Source: Streptomyces sp. NRRL S-87
Lineage (GTDB): Bacteria > Actinomycetota > Actinomycetes > Streptomycetales > Streptomycetaceae
NCBI RefSeq assembly: GCF_000719335.1
Contig: NZ_JOGB01000054.1
Coordinates: 7,199-71,198, forward strand
Reading direction: 5' to 3'
Length of the DNA stretch: 64,000 nt
Shown here: positions 18,502-26,625 of the stretch, piece by piece
How the letters are laid out: each line of letters starts with the position of its first letter
Position numbering within the stretch: position 1 is the stretch's first letter
The notes under the pieces: model-generated
What the model saw: only the letters and a program-made list of their open reading frames with translations
Told to the model about the DNA's origin: nothing
Databases searched by the model: none
Made by a program: the position numbers and the translations under genes

Positions 18502-19650
18502 GTGTCGGGTAGTGGGTCGGGCTTGGGTTCGGGTTCGGGTTCGGGTTTGAGCTTGGGTTCGGGTTCGGGCGCGGGTTCGGGTTTGAGCTTGGGTTCGGGC
18601 GCGGGTTCGGGTTCGGGTCTGAGCTCGGGTTCGGGTTCGGGCGCGGGTTCCGGTCCGCCGGTCCCTGCTCCTGCTGGTGTGGATCCCCGGATCGTGCCCG
18701 TGCAGGTCGGGCCGCCGGCCGTGCCCGTCGCGGCGGCTCCACACCAGGCCACGCCCGTGCCGGGCGTCATCTCCGTGCCCGCGCCCGCCTCCGCCCCGGC
18801 GGCCGAGTCCCTCGAGGCGGCCGGCGCCGGCCGGGGCGGTGCTCCGGTGCCGCTGCCGGCCCGTCCCACCGGCTTCGCCGGCGGGGCCGCGGCCTGGCTG
18901 GAAGGGCTCGGCGGCCTGCGCAACGTCGTGCGTCAGGAGCTCGTGGCCCGGCAGGTCGACGAGCAGATCGCGGCGCGCTACCCGGTGGGTCAGCGGCTGC
19001 GCGTCCTCGACGTCGGCATGGGCCAGGGCACGCAGGCCCTGCGGCTCGCCCGGGCCGGCCACAAGGTCACCGGCCTCGAAGCCGACCCCGACATGCTGCG
19101 GGTCGCCCAGGAGGCCCTGGCCGGCGAGCCCGCCGGCATCCGCGAGCGGGTGCACTTCCTGGAGGGCGACGGCCGGGACACCGGCGCGCACTTCCTGCCC
19201 GGCAGCTTCGACGTGGTGCTGTGCCACGGCGTACTGATGTACGTGCCCGAGCCGGACCAGATGCTCGCCGCGCTGGCCCGCATGCTGGCCCCCGGCGGCC
19301 TGCTGTCACTGCTGGTGCGCAACGGCGACGGCCTCGCCATGCGCGCCGGGCTGGGCGGGAACTGGGAGGGCGCGCTGGCCGCCTTCGACGCCACGGAGTA
19401 CACCAACCGCATCGGGCTGTCCGCCCGCGCCGACCGGCTCGAAGGACTGACCTCGACCCTCGCGGGCATCGGGGCGCCGCTGCACGCCTGGTACGGGGTG
19501 CGGGTCTTCACCGACACCGTCGCCAACGACGAGCCGCTGCCGCCTGCGCAGGAGCTCGACCGGCTGCTCGCCGCCGAGGACCGGGCGGGGCGGACCGACC
19601 CCTATCGGGGGGTCGCCGCGTTGCTGCACGTGTGCGGGGTGCGGGGCTGA
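18502..19650 (+). CDS. Class I SAM-dependent methyltransferase with Ser-Gly repeat leader
   Basis: The C-terminal 260 residues form a Rossmann methyltransferase. Motif I is [21 protein letters not shown], followed by the acidic [26 protein letters not shown] and [14 protein letters not shown]. The substrate is not readable. The start is uncertain. GTG 18502 gives 382 residues with a leader of alternating Gly-Ser encoded by a GGGTTC hexamer repeat (18505-18650), then an Ala/Pro-rich linker. A start nearer [14 protein letters not shown] is possible and would leave the repeat untranslated. The reading frame stays open across the repeat, which supports translation but is weak evidence in GC-rich DNA. 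Confidence 0.85.
   Translation: MSGSGSGLGSGSGSGLSLGSGSGAGSGLSLGSGAGSGSGLSSGSGSGAGSGPPVPAPAGVDPRIVPVQVGPPAVPVAAAPHQATPVPGVISVPAPASAPAAESLEAAGAGRGGAPVPLPARPTGFAGGAAAWLEGLGGLRNVVRQELVARQVDEQIAARYPVGQRLRVLDVGMGQGTQALRLARAGHKVTGLEADPDMLRVAQEALAGEPAGIRERVHFLEGDGRDTGAHFLPGSFDVVLCHGVLMYVPEPDQMLAALARMLAPGGLLSLLVRNGDGLAMRAGLGGNWEGALAAFDATEYTNRIGLSARADRLEGLTSTLAGIGAPLHAWYGVRVFTDTVANDEPLPPAQELDRLLAAEDRAGRTDPYRGVAALLHVCGVRG
18505..18650 (+). repeat. GGGTTC hexanucleotide repeat tract
   Basis: About twenty hexamers, mainly GGGTTC with GGGCGC, GGGTTT and GAGCTT variants, fill 146 bases between the DUF3043 gene and the methyltransferase core. In the methyltransferase frame they encode Gly-Ser, Gly-Leu and Gly-Ala pairs. 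Confidence 0.9.
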
Positions 19651-19707
19651 GGGCAGTTCGAGGCTGAGCGCAGTTCGAGGCTGAGCGCAGTTCGGGGCTG
19701 AGGACTG
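19644..19707 (+). repeat. 17-bp tandem repeat including a stop codon
   Basis: Three units of (A/G)GGCTGAGCGCAGTTCG plus a partial fourth. The TGA in the first unit is the methyltransferase stop codon; the later units are outside the gene. Confidence 0.85.
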
Positions 19708-19740
19708 CGTAGCCCGCTTCGGGGACCGGCCGCTTCGTGG

Positions 19741-19793
19741 GTGCGGGCGGGGGCTTCGGCCGGCTCGCTTCGGGGGTGGGTCCCGTGGTGTGG
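19741..19793 (+). repeat. Interspersed repeat, copy A (partial)
   Basis: Contains CTCGCTTCGGGGGTGGGTCCCGTGGTGTG, shared with 38448-38575 and 63854-64000 and, in reverse, with 51268-51360. It lies between convergent genes. Confidence 0.75.
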
Positions 19794-19877
19794 CGGCCTG
19801 GGTCGGGGAAGCGCACATCACGCGTGCCGGTGGCCCGGCGCCCCTCCGCGGGGTGCCGGGCCACCGGTTTCAGGGCC

Positions 19878-20087
19878 TCAGGCCTCGGCGGCCGCGCTCA
19901 GCGACATCTTGTAGATCTCCGTGCTGTCCTCGAACAGCCGGACCTGCGCCGCGCCGCCCTCCAGCAGTTCCTTCCACACCTCGCCGATCCACGACTCGGC
20001 GTCCCCCTGCGTCGTGAACTCCTCGGGTTCCACCGCCGGGGCCGTCTCCGTGCCGTCCGCGGCCTCGAAACGCCAGATCCACGCCAT
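19878..20087 (-). CDS. Small conserved acidic protein
   Basis: The 69-residue protein MAWIWRFEAADGTE... is acidic, contains two Trp near the N-terminus and a WIGEVWKELLEGG helix, and has no signal or membrane segment. The ATG at 20087 is supported by a perfect AGGAGG six bases upstream; an in-frame earlier start lacks one. It resembles small conserved Streptomyces proteins of unknown function. It is divergent from the cobU fusion gene. Confidence 0.85.
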   Translation of the reverse strand: MAWIWRFEAADGTETAPAVEPEEFTTQGDAESWIGEVWKELLEGGAAQVRLFEDSTEIYKMSLSAAAEA

Positions 20088-20192
20088 GCCAGCCTCCTCT
20101 GCTCGTGTTCCGCTCGTGTCCGTACGCAGTGCAGCGTGATCGCAGCGTAGCCGGGCGCGCACGACTTGCGCCGACGCGGGAGGATCTTCCTC

Positions 20193-21407
20193 GTGGAACT
20201 GACTCTCCTCGGCACCGGCGCCCCTGACGGACTACCCCGGGCGGACTGCCCCTGCGCGGTGTGCGCCCTGTCCGTCGGCGAGCGGGCGCGGGCCGCCACC
20301 GCCCTGCTCGTGGACGGCGCGCTGCTGCTCGACCTCACCCCCGGAGCGGCGCTGGCGGCGGCCCGGGCCGGCCACTCGCTGGCGGGGGTCCGGCAGGTGC
20401 TGCTGACCCACCCGCACGAAGGTCCCGCCGTGGAGCTGCCGCCGGGGCTGCCGACCGCGGGGCGGGTGCCGGACGGGCGGGAGCTGGCGGTGATCAGCGG
20501 GCACCGGGTGCGGGCCGTGCCGATGGACGGGCCCGGCACCGGGTACGAGGTGACCGGGCCGGGCGGCGAGCGGCTGCTGTACCTGCCGCCCGGCGGGGCG
20601 CCCGCGGGGATGGGGTCGGAGGCCGGCGGGGTGCCGGTGGAGCCGTACGACATGGTCGTCGCGGACGTGTCGGGGCGGCCGGACGCGCTGGCCCGGCTGC
20701 GGGCGGCCGGGGCCGTGACCGCGGCCACCGACGTCGTGGCCGTGCACCTGGACCACGACGCTCCTCCGGGCGCGGAGCTGGACCGGCGGTTGGCGGCCGC
20801 CGGGGCGCGGAGCGTGCCGGACGGCAGCACGCTGGTGGTGGGCGAGTACCACGCGGTGCCGGACCTGCCGCGCCGCACCCTCGTGCTGGGCGGGGCCCGT
20901 TCGGGGAAGTCGGTGGAGGCGGAGCGGCGGCTGGAGGCCTTTCCCGCGATCGAGTACGTGGCCACCAGCGGCAGCCGGGAGGGCGATGCCGACTGGGCGG
21001 CCCGGGTGACCCTGCACCGGGACCGGCGGCCGGGCAGCTGGCGGACGACCGAGACGTGCGAACTGGTGCCGCTGCTGGCGAAGGACGGGCCGCCGCTGCT
21101 GATCGACTGCCTGGCCCTGTGGCTGACCGACGCCATGGACCGGGCCGGTGCCTGGGACGACGCGGTGTGGGAGGAGGGCGGGCGGCGCGCGCTGCGCGAG
21201 CGGGCGGCCGAGCTGGTGGCCGCGGTCCGGGCCACCCGCCGGCACGTGGTGCTGGTCTCGAACGAGGTCGGCTCCGGCGTCGTCCCGGCCACGGCGTCCG
21301 GCCGCCGCTTCCGCGACGAGCTGGGCCGCCTGAACGCCGCCGTCGCCGCCGAGTGCGAGCACGTCCTCCTGGTCGTCGCGGGCCAGGCCCTCGTGCTGCG
21401 CGGTTGA
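20193..21407 (+). CDS. cobU: Adenosylcobinamide kinase/guanylyltransferase fused to a metallo-beta-lactamase-like domain
   Basis: The 404-residue, two-domain protein has a C-terminal half (about 228-404) that is CobU: P-loop GGARSGKS at 233-240, YVATSGSREGDADWAARV, CELVPLL, DCLALWLTD and VSNEVGSGVVP. CobU phosphorylates adenosylcobinamide and transfers GMP to it. The N-terminal half (1-225) starts VELTLLGTGAPDGLPR and follows the metallo-beta-lactamase fold, but the metal motif is degenerate: LLTHPHEGPA replaces HxHxDH, with a later VHLDHD. It is probably catalytically weak or dead, or it could act on a related substrate. GTG 20193 is supported by GGGAGG nine bases upstream. CobT follows 61 bases later. 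Confidence 0.92.
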   Translation: MELTLLGTGAPDGLPRADCPCAVCALSVGERARAATALLVDGALLLDLTPGAALAAARAGHSLAGVRQVLLTHPHEGPAVELPPGLPTAGRVPDGRELAVISGHRVRAVPMDGPGTGYEVTGPGGERLLYLPPGGAPAGMGSEAGGVPVEPYDMVVADVSGRPDALARLRAAGAVTAATDVVAVHLDHDAPPGAELDRRLAAAGARSVPDGSTLVVGEYHAVPDLPRRTLVLGGARSGKSVEAERRLEAFPAIEYVATSGSREGDADWAARVTLHRDRRPGSWRTTETCELVPLLAKDGPPLLIDCLALWLTDAMDRAGAWDDAVWEEGGRRALRERAAELVAAVRATRRHVVLVSNEVGSGVVPATASGRRFRDELGRLNAAVAAECEHVLLVVAGQALVLRG

Positions 21408-21455
21408 GGTTGCAAGCACCCTGCGGGCAGGGCGAGAAGGGCCGCGGGCACCCGG

Positions 21456-21461
21456 TACTGT
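21456..21461 (+). promoter_or_regulatory. -10 element (TACTGT) of probable leaderless cobT
   Basis: TACTGT is followed by seven bases and then the cobT ATG, with no ribosome site between. The same GGTACTGT arrangement occurs before the glycosyltransferase at 62693. Confidence 0.45.
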
Positions 21462-21468
21462 TCGGCAA

Positions 21469-22530
21469 ATGGACAGGCTGAACCTCGACGACTTCTCCGA
21501 CCTGATCGAGCGCCCGGACGCGGGCGTGCGGCGTGACGCCGAAGAGCGGCGCGAGCGGCTGGCCGTACCTGCCGGAGCGCTGGGACGGCTCGACGAGCTC
21601 GCCGACTGGCTGTCCGCCGCCCAGGGCGCCGTACCGGTCCGCCCCGTCGAGCACCCCAAGGTCGTGCTGTTCGCCGCCGACCACGGCGTGGCCTCCCTCG
21701 GCGTCTCCGCCCGGCCCGCCGGCAGCGCCCACGAGCTGGTGCGCGCCGTGCTGGAGGGGGAGAGCCCCGTGGCGGTGCTGGCCCGCCGGCTGGGTGCGCC
21801 CGTACGGATCGTCGACGCCGCCCTGGACTGCGACCCGGAGCTGCTGCCCGAGGAGGTCGTCCGCCACCGGGTGCGCCGGGGCAGCGGCCGGATCGACGTC
21901 GAGGACGCCCTGACCGCGGACGAGGCCGAGGCCGCGCTGCGGCTCGGCATGGCCGTCGCCGACGAGGAGGCCGACGCGGGCACCGACCTGGTCGTCCTCG
22001 GCGACCTGAGCGTCGGCGGCACCACCGTGGCCGCCACCCTGATCGCCGCCCTGTGCGGAACCGACGCGTCGGTGGTCACCGGCCGCGGCGGCCGGCCCAT
22101 CGACGACCTGGCCTGGATGCGCAAGTGCGCGGCGGTCCGCGACGCGCTGCGCCGGGCCCGCCCGGTGCTGGGCGACCAGCTCGAGCTGCTGGCCGCCGTC
22201 GGCGGTGCCGACCTGGCCGCGCTCACCGGCTTCCTGCTCCAGTGCGCGGTGCGGCGCACCCCGGTGATCCTGGACGGCGTGGTCTCGGCCGCGGCCGGGC
22301 TGGTGGCCCAGCGGGCCGCGTTCCGCTCCCCGGACTGGTGGCTGGCCGGCCAGGCCAGCGGTGAGCCGGCCCAGGCGAAGGCACTCGACCGGATGGCACT
22401 CAACCCTTTGCTCGACCACGGCGTCACAGTGGGAGAAGGCACCGGGGCGCTGCTCGCGCTCCCCCTCGTCCAGGCGGCCGCCGCACTCGCGGCGGAGCTC
22501 CCCGTCCGGACGGTGGAGGAGACGGGCTGA
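21469..22530 (+). CDS. cobT: Nicotinate-nucleotide-dimethylbenzimidazole phosphoribosyltransferase
   Basis: This enzyme makes alpha-ribazole phosphate for the lower ligand of cobalamin. The 353-residue length is typical. Family motifs are VLFAADHGVASLGVSA, VLGDLSVGGTTVAATL, and the C-terminal ALNPLLDHGVTVGEGTGALL, whose Glu in GEGTG is the catalytic base. It lies directly downstream of the cobU fusion; a TACTGT -10 just before the ATG suggests an additional leaderless transcript. Confidence 0.95.
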   Translation: MDRLNLDDFSDLIERPDAGVRRDAEERRERLAVPAGALGRLDELADWLSAAQGAVPVRPVEHPKVVLFAADHGVASLGVSARPAGSAHELVRAVLEGESPVAVLARRLGAPVRIVDAALDCDPELLPEEVVRHRVRRGSGRIDVEDALTADEAEAALRLGMAVADEEADAGTDLVVLGDLSVGGTTVAATLIAALCGTDASVVTGRGGRPIDDLAWMRKCAAVRDALRRARPVLGDQLELLAAVGGADLAALTGFLLQCAVRRTPVILDGVVSAAAGLVAQRAAFRSPDWWLAGQASGEPAQAKALDRMALNPLLDHGVTVGEGTGALLALPLVQAAAALAAELPVRTVEETG

Positions 22531-22638
22531 ACGTCAGGGGAGCGGTCCCGACCAGGCCGCTCTCCCGCTCGCGGCTGAGCGACTCTCGAATCTGAGTGAC
22601 TCTCACATGCGGCATGATGCCCCATATCATCGTTTTTC

Positions 22639-24474
22639 ATGGGAGAAGTCCGCTTGGCTACCGTAGACACCGATCGTGCGCCCGGCCGCAGCCGGGAGCA
22701 GGTGCGGGGGGAGGACCGGGAGCCGGTCCGCAGCACTGCCCGGTCGCGCCGCAGCGCCTCTTTCGCGGTCTGGTACCTCCGTGCCGTCGCGTTCGTCAAC
22801 TTCCTCAGCGCCGTCTGGGTCTCCTTCGGGGCCGACCTGCGCCGGCACAACGCCGACGACTACTTCACCCCGTACATGCTCACCGCGGGCTTCGCCTCGG
22901 GCATGTTCACCCTCTTCCTCGCGGTGACGATGCGTCGGCGCAAGCGGGCCTCCTGGATCCTGAACCTGGTCCTCAGCGGGCTGCTGCTCGTCGGGCTCGC
23001 GCTGACGCTGGTCTGGCCCGACCCGGACTTCGCCGACATCCGCCGCCACGCGCAGAACTGGGTCTCCCTGGTCCTGACCCTCGCCTTCGTCACGGCCCTG
23101 CTGGTCGGCCGGCGCGAGTTCTACGCCAAGGGCGACCGCTCCAACCCCAAGCTCGCCGCCGCCGTGGCCGTGCTCGGCCTGCTGGTCACCTCGCTCGTCG
23201 CCGCCCTCCTCGTCGGCGCCACCAACACCACGCCCGAGCACGCCGAGGCGTCCTTCATGCACCGCTGGCGGTACGGCGTGATGCGCCTGGTGACGCTGGC
23301 CGCGGACGACTCCTCGTACCCGGGCATCAACACCCCCGGCTGGGTGGACGTGGCCATCAACGTCCTGTCCACGCTGCTCCTGCTGGCCGTCCTGTACGCC
23401 GCCTTCCGCTCCCGCAGGGCCGTCGACCCGCTGACCGAGGAGGACGAGGAGCGGCTGCGCGCGCTGCTCGCCCGGCAGGGCGACCGCGACTCGCTCGGCT
23501 ACTTCGCGCTGCGCCGCGAGAAGAGCGTCATCTGGTCCCCGACCGGCAAGGCCGCCATCGCCTACCGCGTCGTCGGCGGAGTCTCGCTGGCCTCCGGAGA
23601 CCCCATCGGCGACCCCGAGGCCTGGCCCGGCGCGATCGAACCCTGGCTGGCCGAGGCCCGCGAGCACGGGTGGGTGCCGGCCGTCATGGGCGCGAGCGAG
23701 GAGGCCGGCACCGTCTATGCCCGGCACGGCCTCGACGCGCTGGAGCTCGGTGACGAGGCCATCGTCGAGACCGACGACTTCACCCTCGAGGGCCGGGCCA
23801 TGCGCACCGTCCGGCAGGCCTTCAACCGCGTCAAGCGGGCCGGGTACGAGGTCCGCATCCGCCGCCACGCGGACATCCCGGCCGCCGAGATGGAGGAGCT
23901 GCTGCGGCGCGCCGACGACTGGCGCGACGGCGCGACCGAGCGCGGCTTCTCCATGGCGCTGGGCCGGCTGGGCGACCCCGGCGACGGGCAGTGCGTGATG
24001 CTGGAGTGCACGGACGCCGAGGGCAGGCTGCGCGCCGTGCTGTCCTTCGTGCCGTGGGGCCCCAAGGGCCTCTCCCTGGACCTGATGCGCCGTGACCGGG
24101 ACTCCGAGAACGGCCTGATGGAGTTCATGGTCATCGAACTCCTGCAGCGTTCCCGGGAGATCGGCATCACCCAGGTCTCCCTCAACTTCGCCATGTTCCG
24201 CTCGGTCTTCGAGCGCGGCTCCCGCCTCGGCGCCGGCCCCGTGCTGCGCATGTGGCGGTCGCTGCTGAGCTTCTTCTCGCGCTGGTGGCAGATCGAGTCG
24301 CTGTACCGCGCCAACGCCAAGTACCGGCCGATCTGGGAGCCCCGGTTCATGCTCTTCGAGAAGAGCTCGGACCTGCTGCGCATCGGCATCGCCGCCGGTC
24401 GGGCCGAGGGCTTCCTCGAGGCTCCCGGCCTGCCCAAGTGGCTGCACCGCAAGCACCTGGAGACCAAGCGTTGA
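22639..24474 (+). CDS. MprF-like membrane protein with DUF2156 (lysylphosphatidylglycerol synthase C-terminal) domain
   Basis: The 611-residue protein has about six membrane helices in the first 265 residues. A cytosolic DUF2156 domain of two GNAT-like repeats follows (about 285-600): SLGYFALRREKSVIWSPTGKAA, VGGVSLASGDPIG, FSMALGRLGDPGDGQC and VSLNFAMFRSVFERG. In MprF this domain transfers an amino acid from tRNA to phosphatidylglycerol. There is no fused lysyl-tRNA synthetase, unlike mycobacterial LysX. The start is uncertain: ATG 22639 sits eight bases after TATCAT (leaderless possible), while TTG 22654 follows GGGAGAAG. The stop overlaps the next start (TTGA). Confidence 0.87.
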   Translation: MGEVRLATVDTDRAPGRSREQVRGEDREPVRSTARSRRSASFAVWYLRAVAFVNFLSAVWVSFGADLRRHNADDYFTPYMLTAGFASGMFTLFLAVTMRRRKRASWILNLVLSGLLLVGLALTLVWPDPDFADIRRHAQNWVSLVLTLAFVTALLVGRREFYAKGDRSNPKLAAAVAVLGLLVTSLVAALLVGATNTTPEHAEASFMHRWRYGVMRLVTLAADDSSYPGINTPGWVDVAINVLSTLLLLAVLYAAFRSRRAVDPLTEEDEERLRALLARQGDRDSLGYFALRREKSVIWSPTGKAAIAYRVVGGVSLASGDPIGDPEAWPGAIEPWLAEAREHGWVPAVMGASEEAGTVYARHGLDALELGDEAIVETDDFTLEGRAMRTVRQAFNRVKRAGYEVRIRRHADIPAAEMEELLRRADDWRDGATERGFSMALGRLGDPGDGQCVMLECTDAEGRLRAVLSFVPWGPKGLSLDLMRRDRDSENGLMEFMVIELLQRSREIGITQVSLNFAMFRSVFERGSRLGAGPVLRMWRSLLSFFSRWWQIESLYRANAKYRPIWEPRFMLFEKSSDLLRIGIAAGRAEGFLEAPGLPKWLHRKHLETKR

Positions 24475-25190
24475 GGGACTTCGCACGCCGCGAATGGGGA
24501 CCGCTCTACGTCACCGTTCGCGACGCGCTGACCGCCCGCCGCTGGCGGGCGGTCCCGATGACCCTGGGGGCCGTGGCCCTCACGTCCGTCTTCCAGATCG
24601 TCCAGAACCAGCCCTGGGGCTTCCGGCCCGTCCAGAACCTCGGGTCGGTGCACACCACCGACCCGCTGTGGGTGGCCCTGCTGCGCACCCCGCTCTCGCT
24701 CTTCGTGCCCGCCCTGGACCTGCCGGTGTGGGGCGCGCTCGCCCAGATACTGCTGGTCTTCGGCGTCGCGGAGATCTGCATCGGCTGGTGGCGGACCCTG
24801 CTGATCGGATACGTCGCCACGGTCGCCGGCACCACGTACGCGCGCATCGGCGTCGCCCTCGGACCGGAGCACCCGCTGGGCCTGCCCGCCTCGGACAAGC
24901 TGGTCAACGACACCGGCCCGTCGGCGGCCGTGGTGGGCCTGGCGGTGTACCTGTGCTGGCGCTACCGGGCGTACTGGACCGGCGGCCTGGTGGTGCTCGC
25001 GATGGTCGTCGAGGTGCTGGTCAAGGACAACCTGGCGGGCAAGGAGCACCTGGCGGCCATCGCCGCGGTGCTGCTCCTGATCGGTGCCCGGGTCGCCCTG
25101 CGCGGCACCCCGCCGCCGCCCCCTACCGTGCCCGCCCGGGCACCGGCGGGACCGGCCCCGCGGGACCGCGGGCCGAGCGGCAGGACGTAA
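24471..25190 (+). CDS. Rhomboid-like integral membrane protein
   Basis: The 239-residue protein starts at a TTG that overlaps the preceding stop (TTGA). It has about six membrane segments. The layout resembles a rhomboid: a GWWRTLLIGYVATVAGTTY helix, a GPSAAVVGL segment (S151) where rhomboids have GxSG, and KEHLAAI (H193) where they have the catalytic histidine. The second Gly of GxSG is Ala here, so proteolytic activity is uncertain. The C-terminus is Pro-rich. It is coupled to the MprF-like gene and followed nine bases later by a histidine kinase, so all three are probably one transcript. Confidence 0.75.
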   Translation: MRDFARREWGPLYVTVRDALTARRWRAVPMTLGAVALTSVFQIVQNQPWGFRPVQNLGSVHTTDPLWVALLRTPLSLFVPALDLPVWGALAQILLVFGVAEICIGWWRTLLIGYVATVAGTTYARIGVALGPEHPLGLPASDKLVNDTGPSAAVVGLAVYLCWRYRAYWTGGLVVLAMVVEVLVKDNLAGKEHLAAIAAVLLLIGARVALRGTPPPPPTVPARAPAGPAPRDRGPSGRT

Positions 25191-25199
25191 CGTGTCGGG

Positions 25200-26516
25200 A
25201 TGAGCTCCCCCCTGGCCGCACCGGCACCCGGGCTGGACCCCACCCGGGCCTGGATGCGCGGCCACCGCACCGCGACCGACGCCGTCCTGGCCTTCGGCGT
25301 GCTCGTCGCCATGGTGCTGGGCTCCTTCGTCCAGCCGCCCGGCATCCACGAGGCGGCCACGTTCGGCACCCGCACCCCGGACCTGCCGAGCGTCGTCCTC
25401 ATGCTCGTCGGCGCCGCGGCCCTGGTGCTGCGCCGCCGCCGGCCCATGGCCGTGCTCGCGGCCACCGGCGCGGTCTCCCTCGTGGAGCTGTTCACCGGCG
25501 AGCCGCGCGCCCCCGTCGCGATGAGCGCCGTCGTCGCGCTCTACACGGTCGCCGCCCGCACCGACCGGCCCACCACCTGGCGGGTCGGGCTGGTCACCAT
25601 GACCTGCCTGACCGCGGTCGCCATGCTGGTCGGCCCGCTGCCCTGGTACGCCCAGGAGAACCTCGGCCTGTTCGCCTGGACCGGCATGGCCGCGGCCGCC
25701 GGCGACGCCGTCCGCAGCCGCCGCGCCTTCGTCGACGCGATCCAGGAGCGGGCCGAGCGGGCCGAGCGCACCCGCGAGGAGGAGGCCAGGCGCCGGGTCG
25801 CCGAGGAGCGGCTGCGCATCGCCCGCGACCTGCACGACGTGGTCGCCCACCACATCGCCCTGGTCAACGTGCAGGCCGGGGTGGCCGCGCACGTCATGGA
25901 CAAGCGCCCCGACCAGGCCAAGGAAGCGCTGGCCCACGTACGGGAGGCCAGCCGGTCGGCGCTGAACGAGCTGCGGGCCACCGTCGGGCTGCTGCGCCAG
26001 TCCGGCGACCCCGCCGCCCCGACCGAACCGGCGCCCGGCCTGGCCGTGCTCGACGAGCTCGTCGACACCTTCCGGCACGCCGGGCTGCCGGTGGTGGTGG
26101 CCCGGGACGAGCAGGCGCTGCCGGCGGCGGTGGACCTGGCGGCGTACCGGGTCATCCAGGAGGCCCTGACCAACGTCCGCAAGCACGCGGGGACCGGGGC
26201 CCGGGCCGAGGTCAGCGTGGTCCGCGTCGGCCGGACCGTCGAGATCACCGTCCTCGACAACGGCGGCGACCCGGCCGACCCCGCCCCGGAGGGTCCGGGC
26301 GGCGCGGCGGGCAGGGACGCCCGGACCGCCGACGAGGCGGCGGGTGCAGCGGCCGCGCCGGACGGCGGGGGCCACGGTCTGCTCGGCATGCGCGAGCGCG
26401 CCACCGCCCTGGGCGGCACCTGCACCGCCGGGCCGCGCTACGGCGGCGGCTACCGCGTGCACGCGGTCCTGCCGGTGGACGGCGCCCCGGCGCCGGCCGC
26501 GGTGGACGCGCACTGA
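25200..26516 (+). CDS. NarL/DesK-type sensor histidine kinase
   Basis: The 438-residue protein has four or five membrane helices in the first 175 residues, a short coiled linker (ERAERAERTREEEARRR), then a HisKA_3 dimerisation domain with ARDLHDVVAHH (phospho-acceptor H212). A HATPase_c domain follows with VIQEALTNVRKHA (N box), VLDNGG (G1) and GGGHGLLGMRERA (G2). An Ala/Gly/Asp-rich insertion separates the G1 and G2 boxes. No periplasmic sensor domain of note is present, so membrane state may be the signal. The cognate response regulator follows 109 bases later. Confidence 0.95.
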   Translation: MSSPLAAPAPGLDPTRAWMRGHRTATDAVLAFGVLVAMVLGSFVQPPGIHEAATFGTRTPDLPSVVLMLVGAAALVLRRRRPMAVLAATGAVSLVELFTGEPRAPVAMSAVVALYTVAARTDRPTTWRVGLVTMTCLTAVAMLVGPLPWYAQENLGLFAWTGMAAAAGDAVRSRRAFVDAIQERAERAERTREEEARRRVAEERLRIARDLHDVVAHHIALVNVQAGVAAHVMDKRPDQAKEALAHVREASRSALNELRATVGLLRQSGDPAAPTEPAPGLAVLDELVDTFRHAGLPVVVARDEQALPAAVDLAAYRVIQEALTNVRKHAGTGARAEVSVVRVGRTVEITVLDNGGDPADPAPEGPGGAAGRDARTADEAAGAAAAPDGGGHGLLGMRERATALGGTCTAGPRYGGGYRVHAVLPVDGAPAPAAVDAH

Positions 26517-26625
26517 CCCCCGCGCCCGCCCCGCCGGATCGCGAGTCGTCCGCCCGGCGCGGGGCTGCCCGGCCGGGGGGAGGCCCGGCCGGGAGAGGCG
26601 TGCGGCGGCTGCTTAGGGTGGGGCC

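Noticed and set aside
14484..22530. Cobalamin riboswitch near cobS/cobU/cobT
   Set aside because: No B12-box-like sequence seen in the upstream regions.
22424..22630. Short minus-strand frame between cobT and the MprF-like gene
   Set aside because: Mostly antisense to the cobT end; Pro/Arg-rich and without support.
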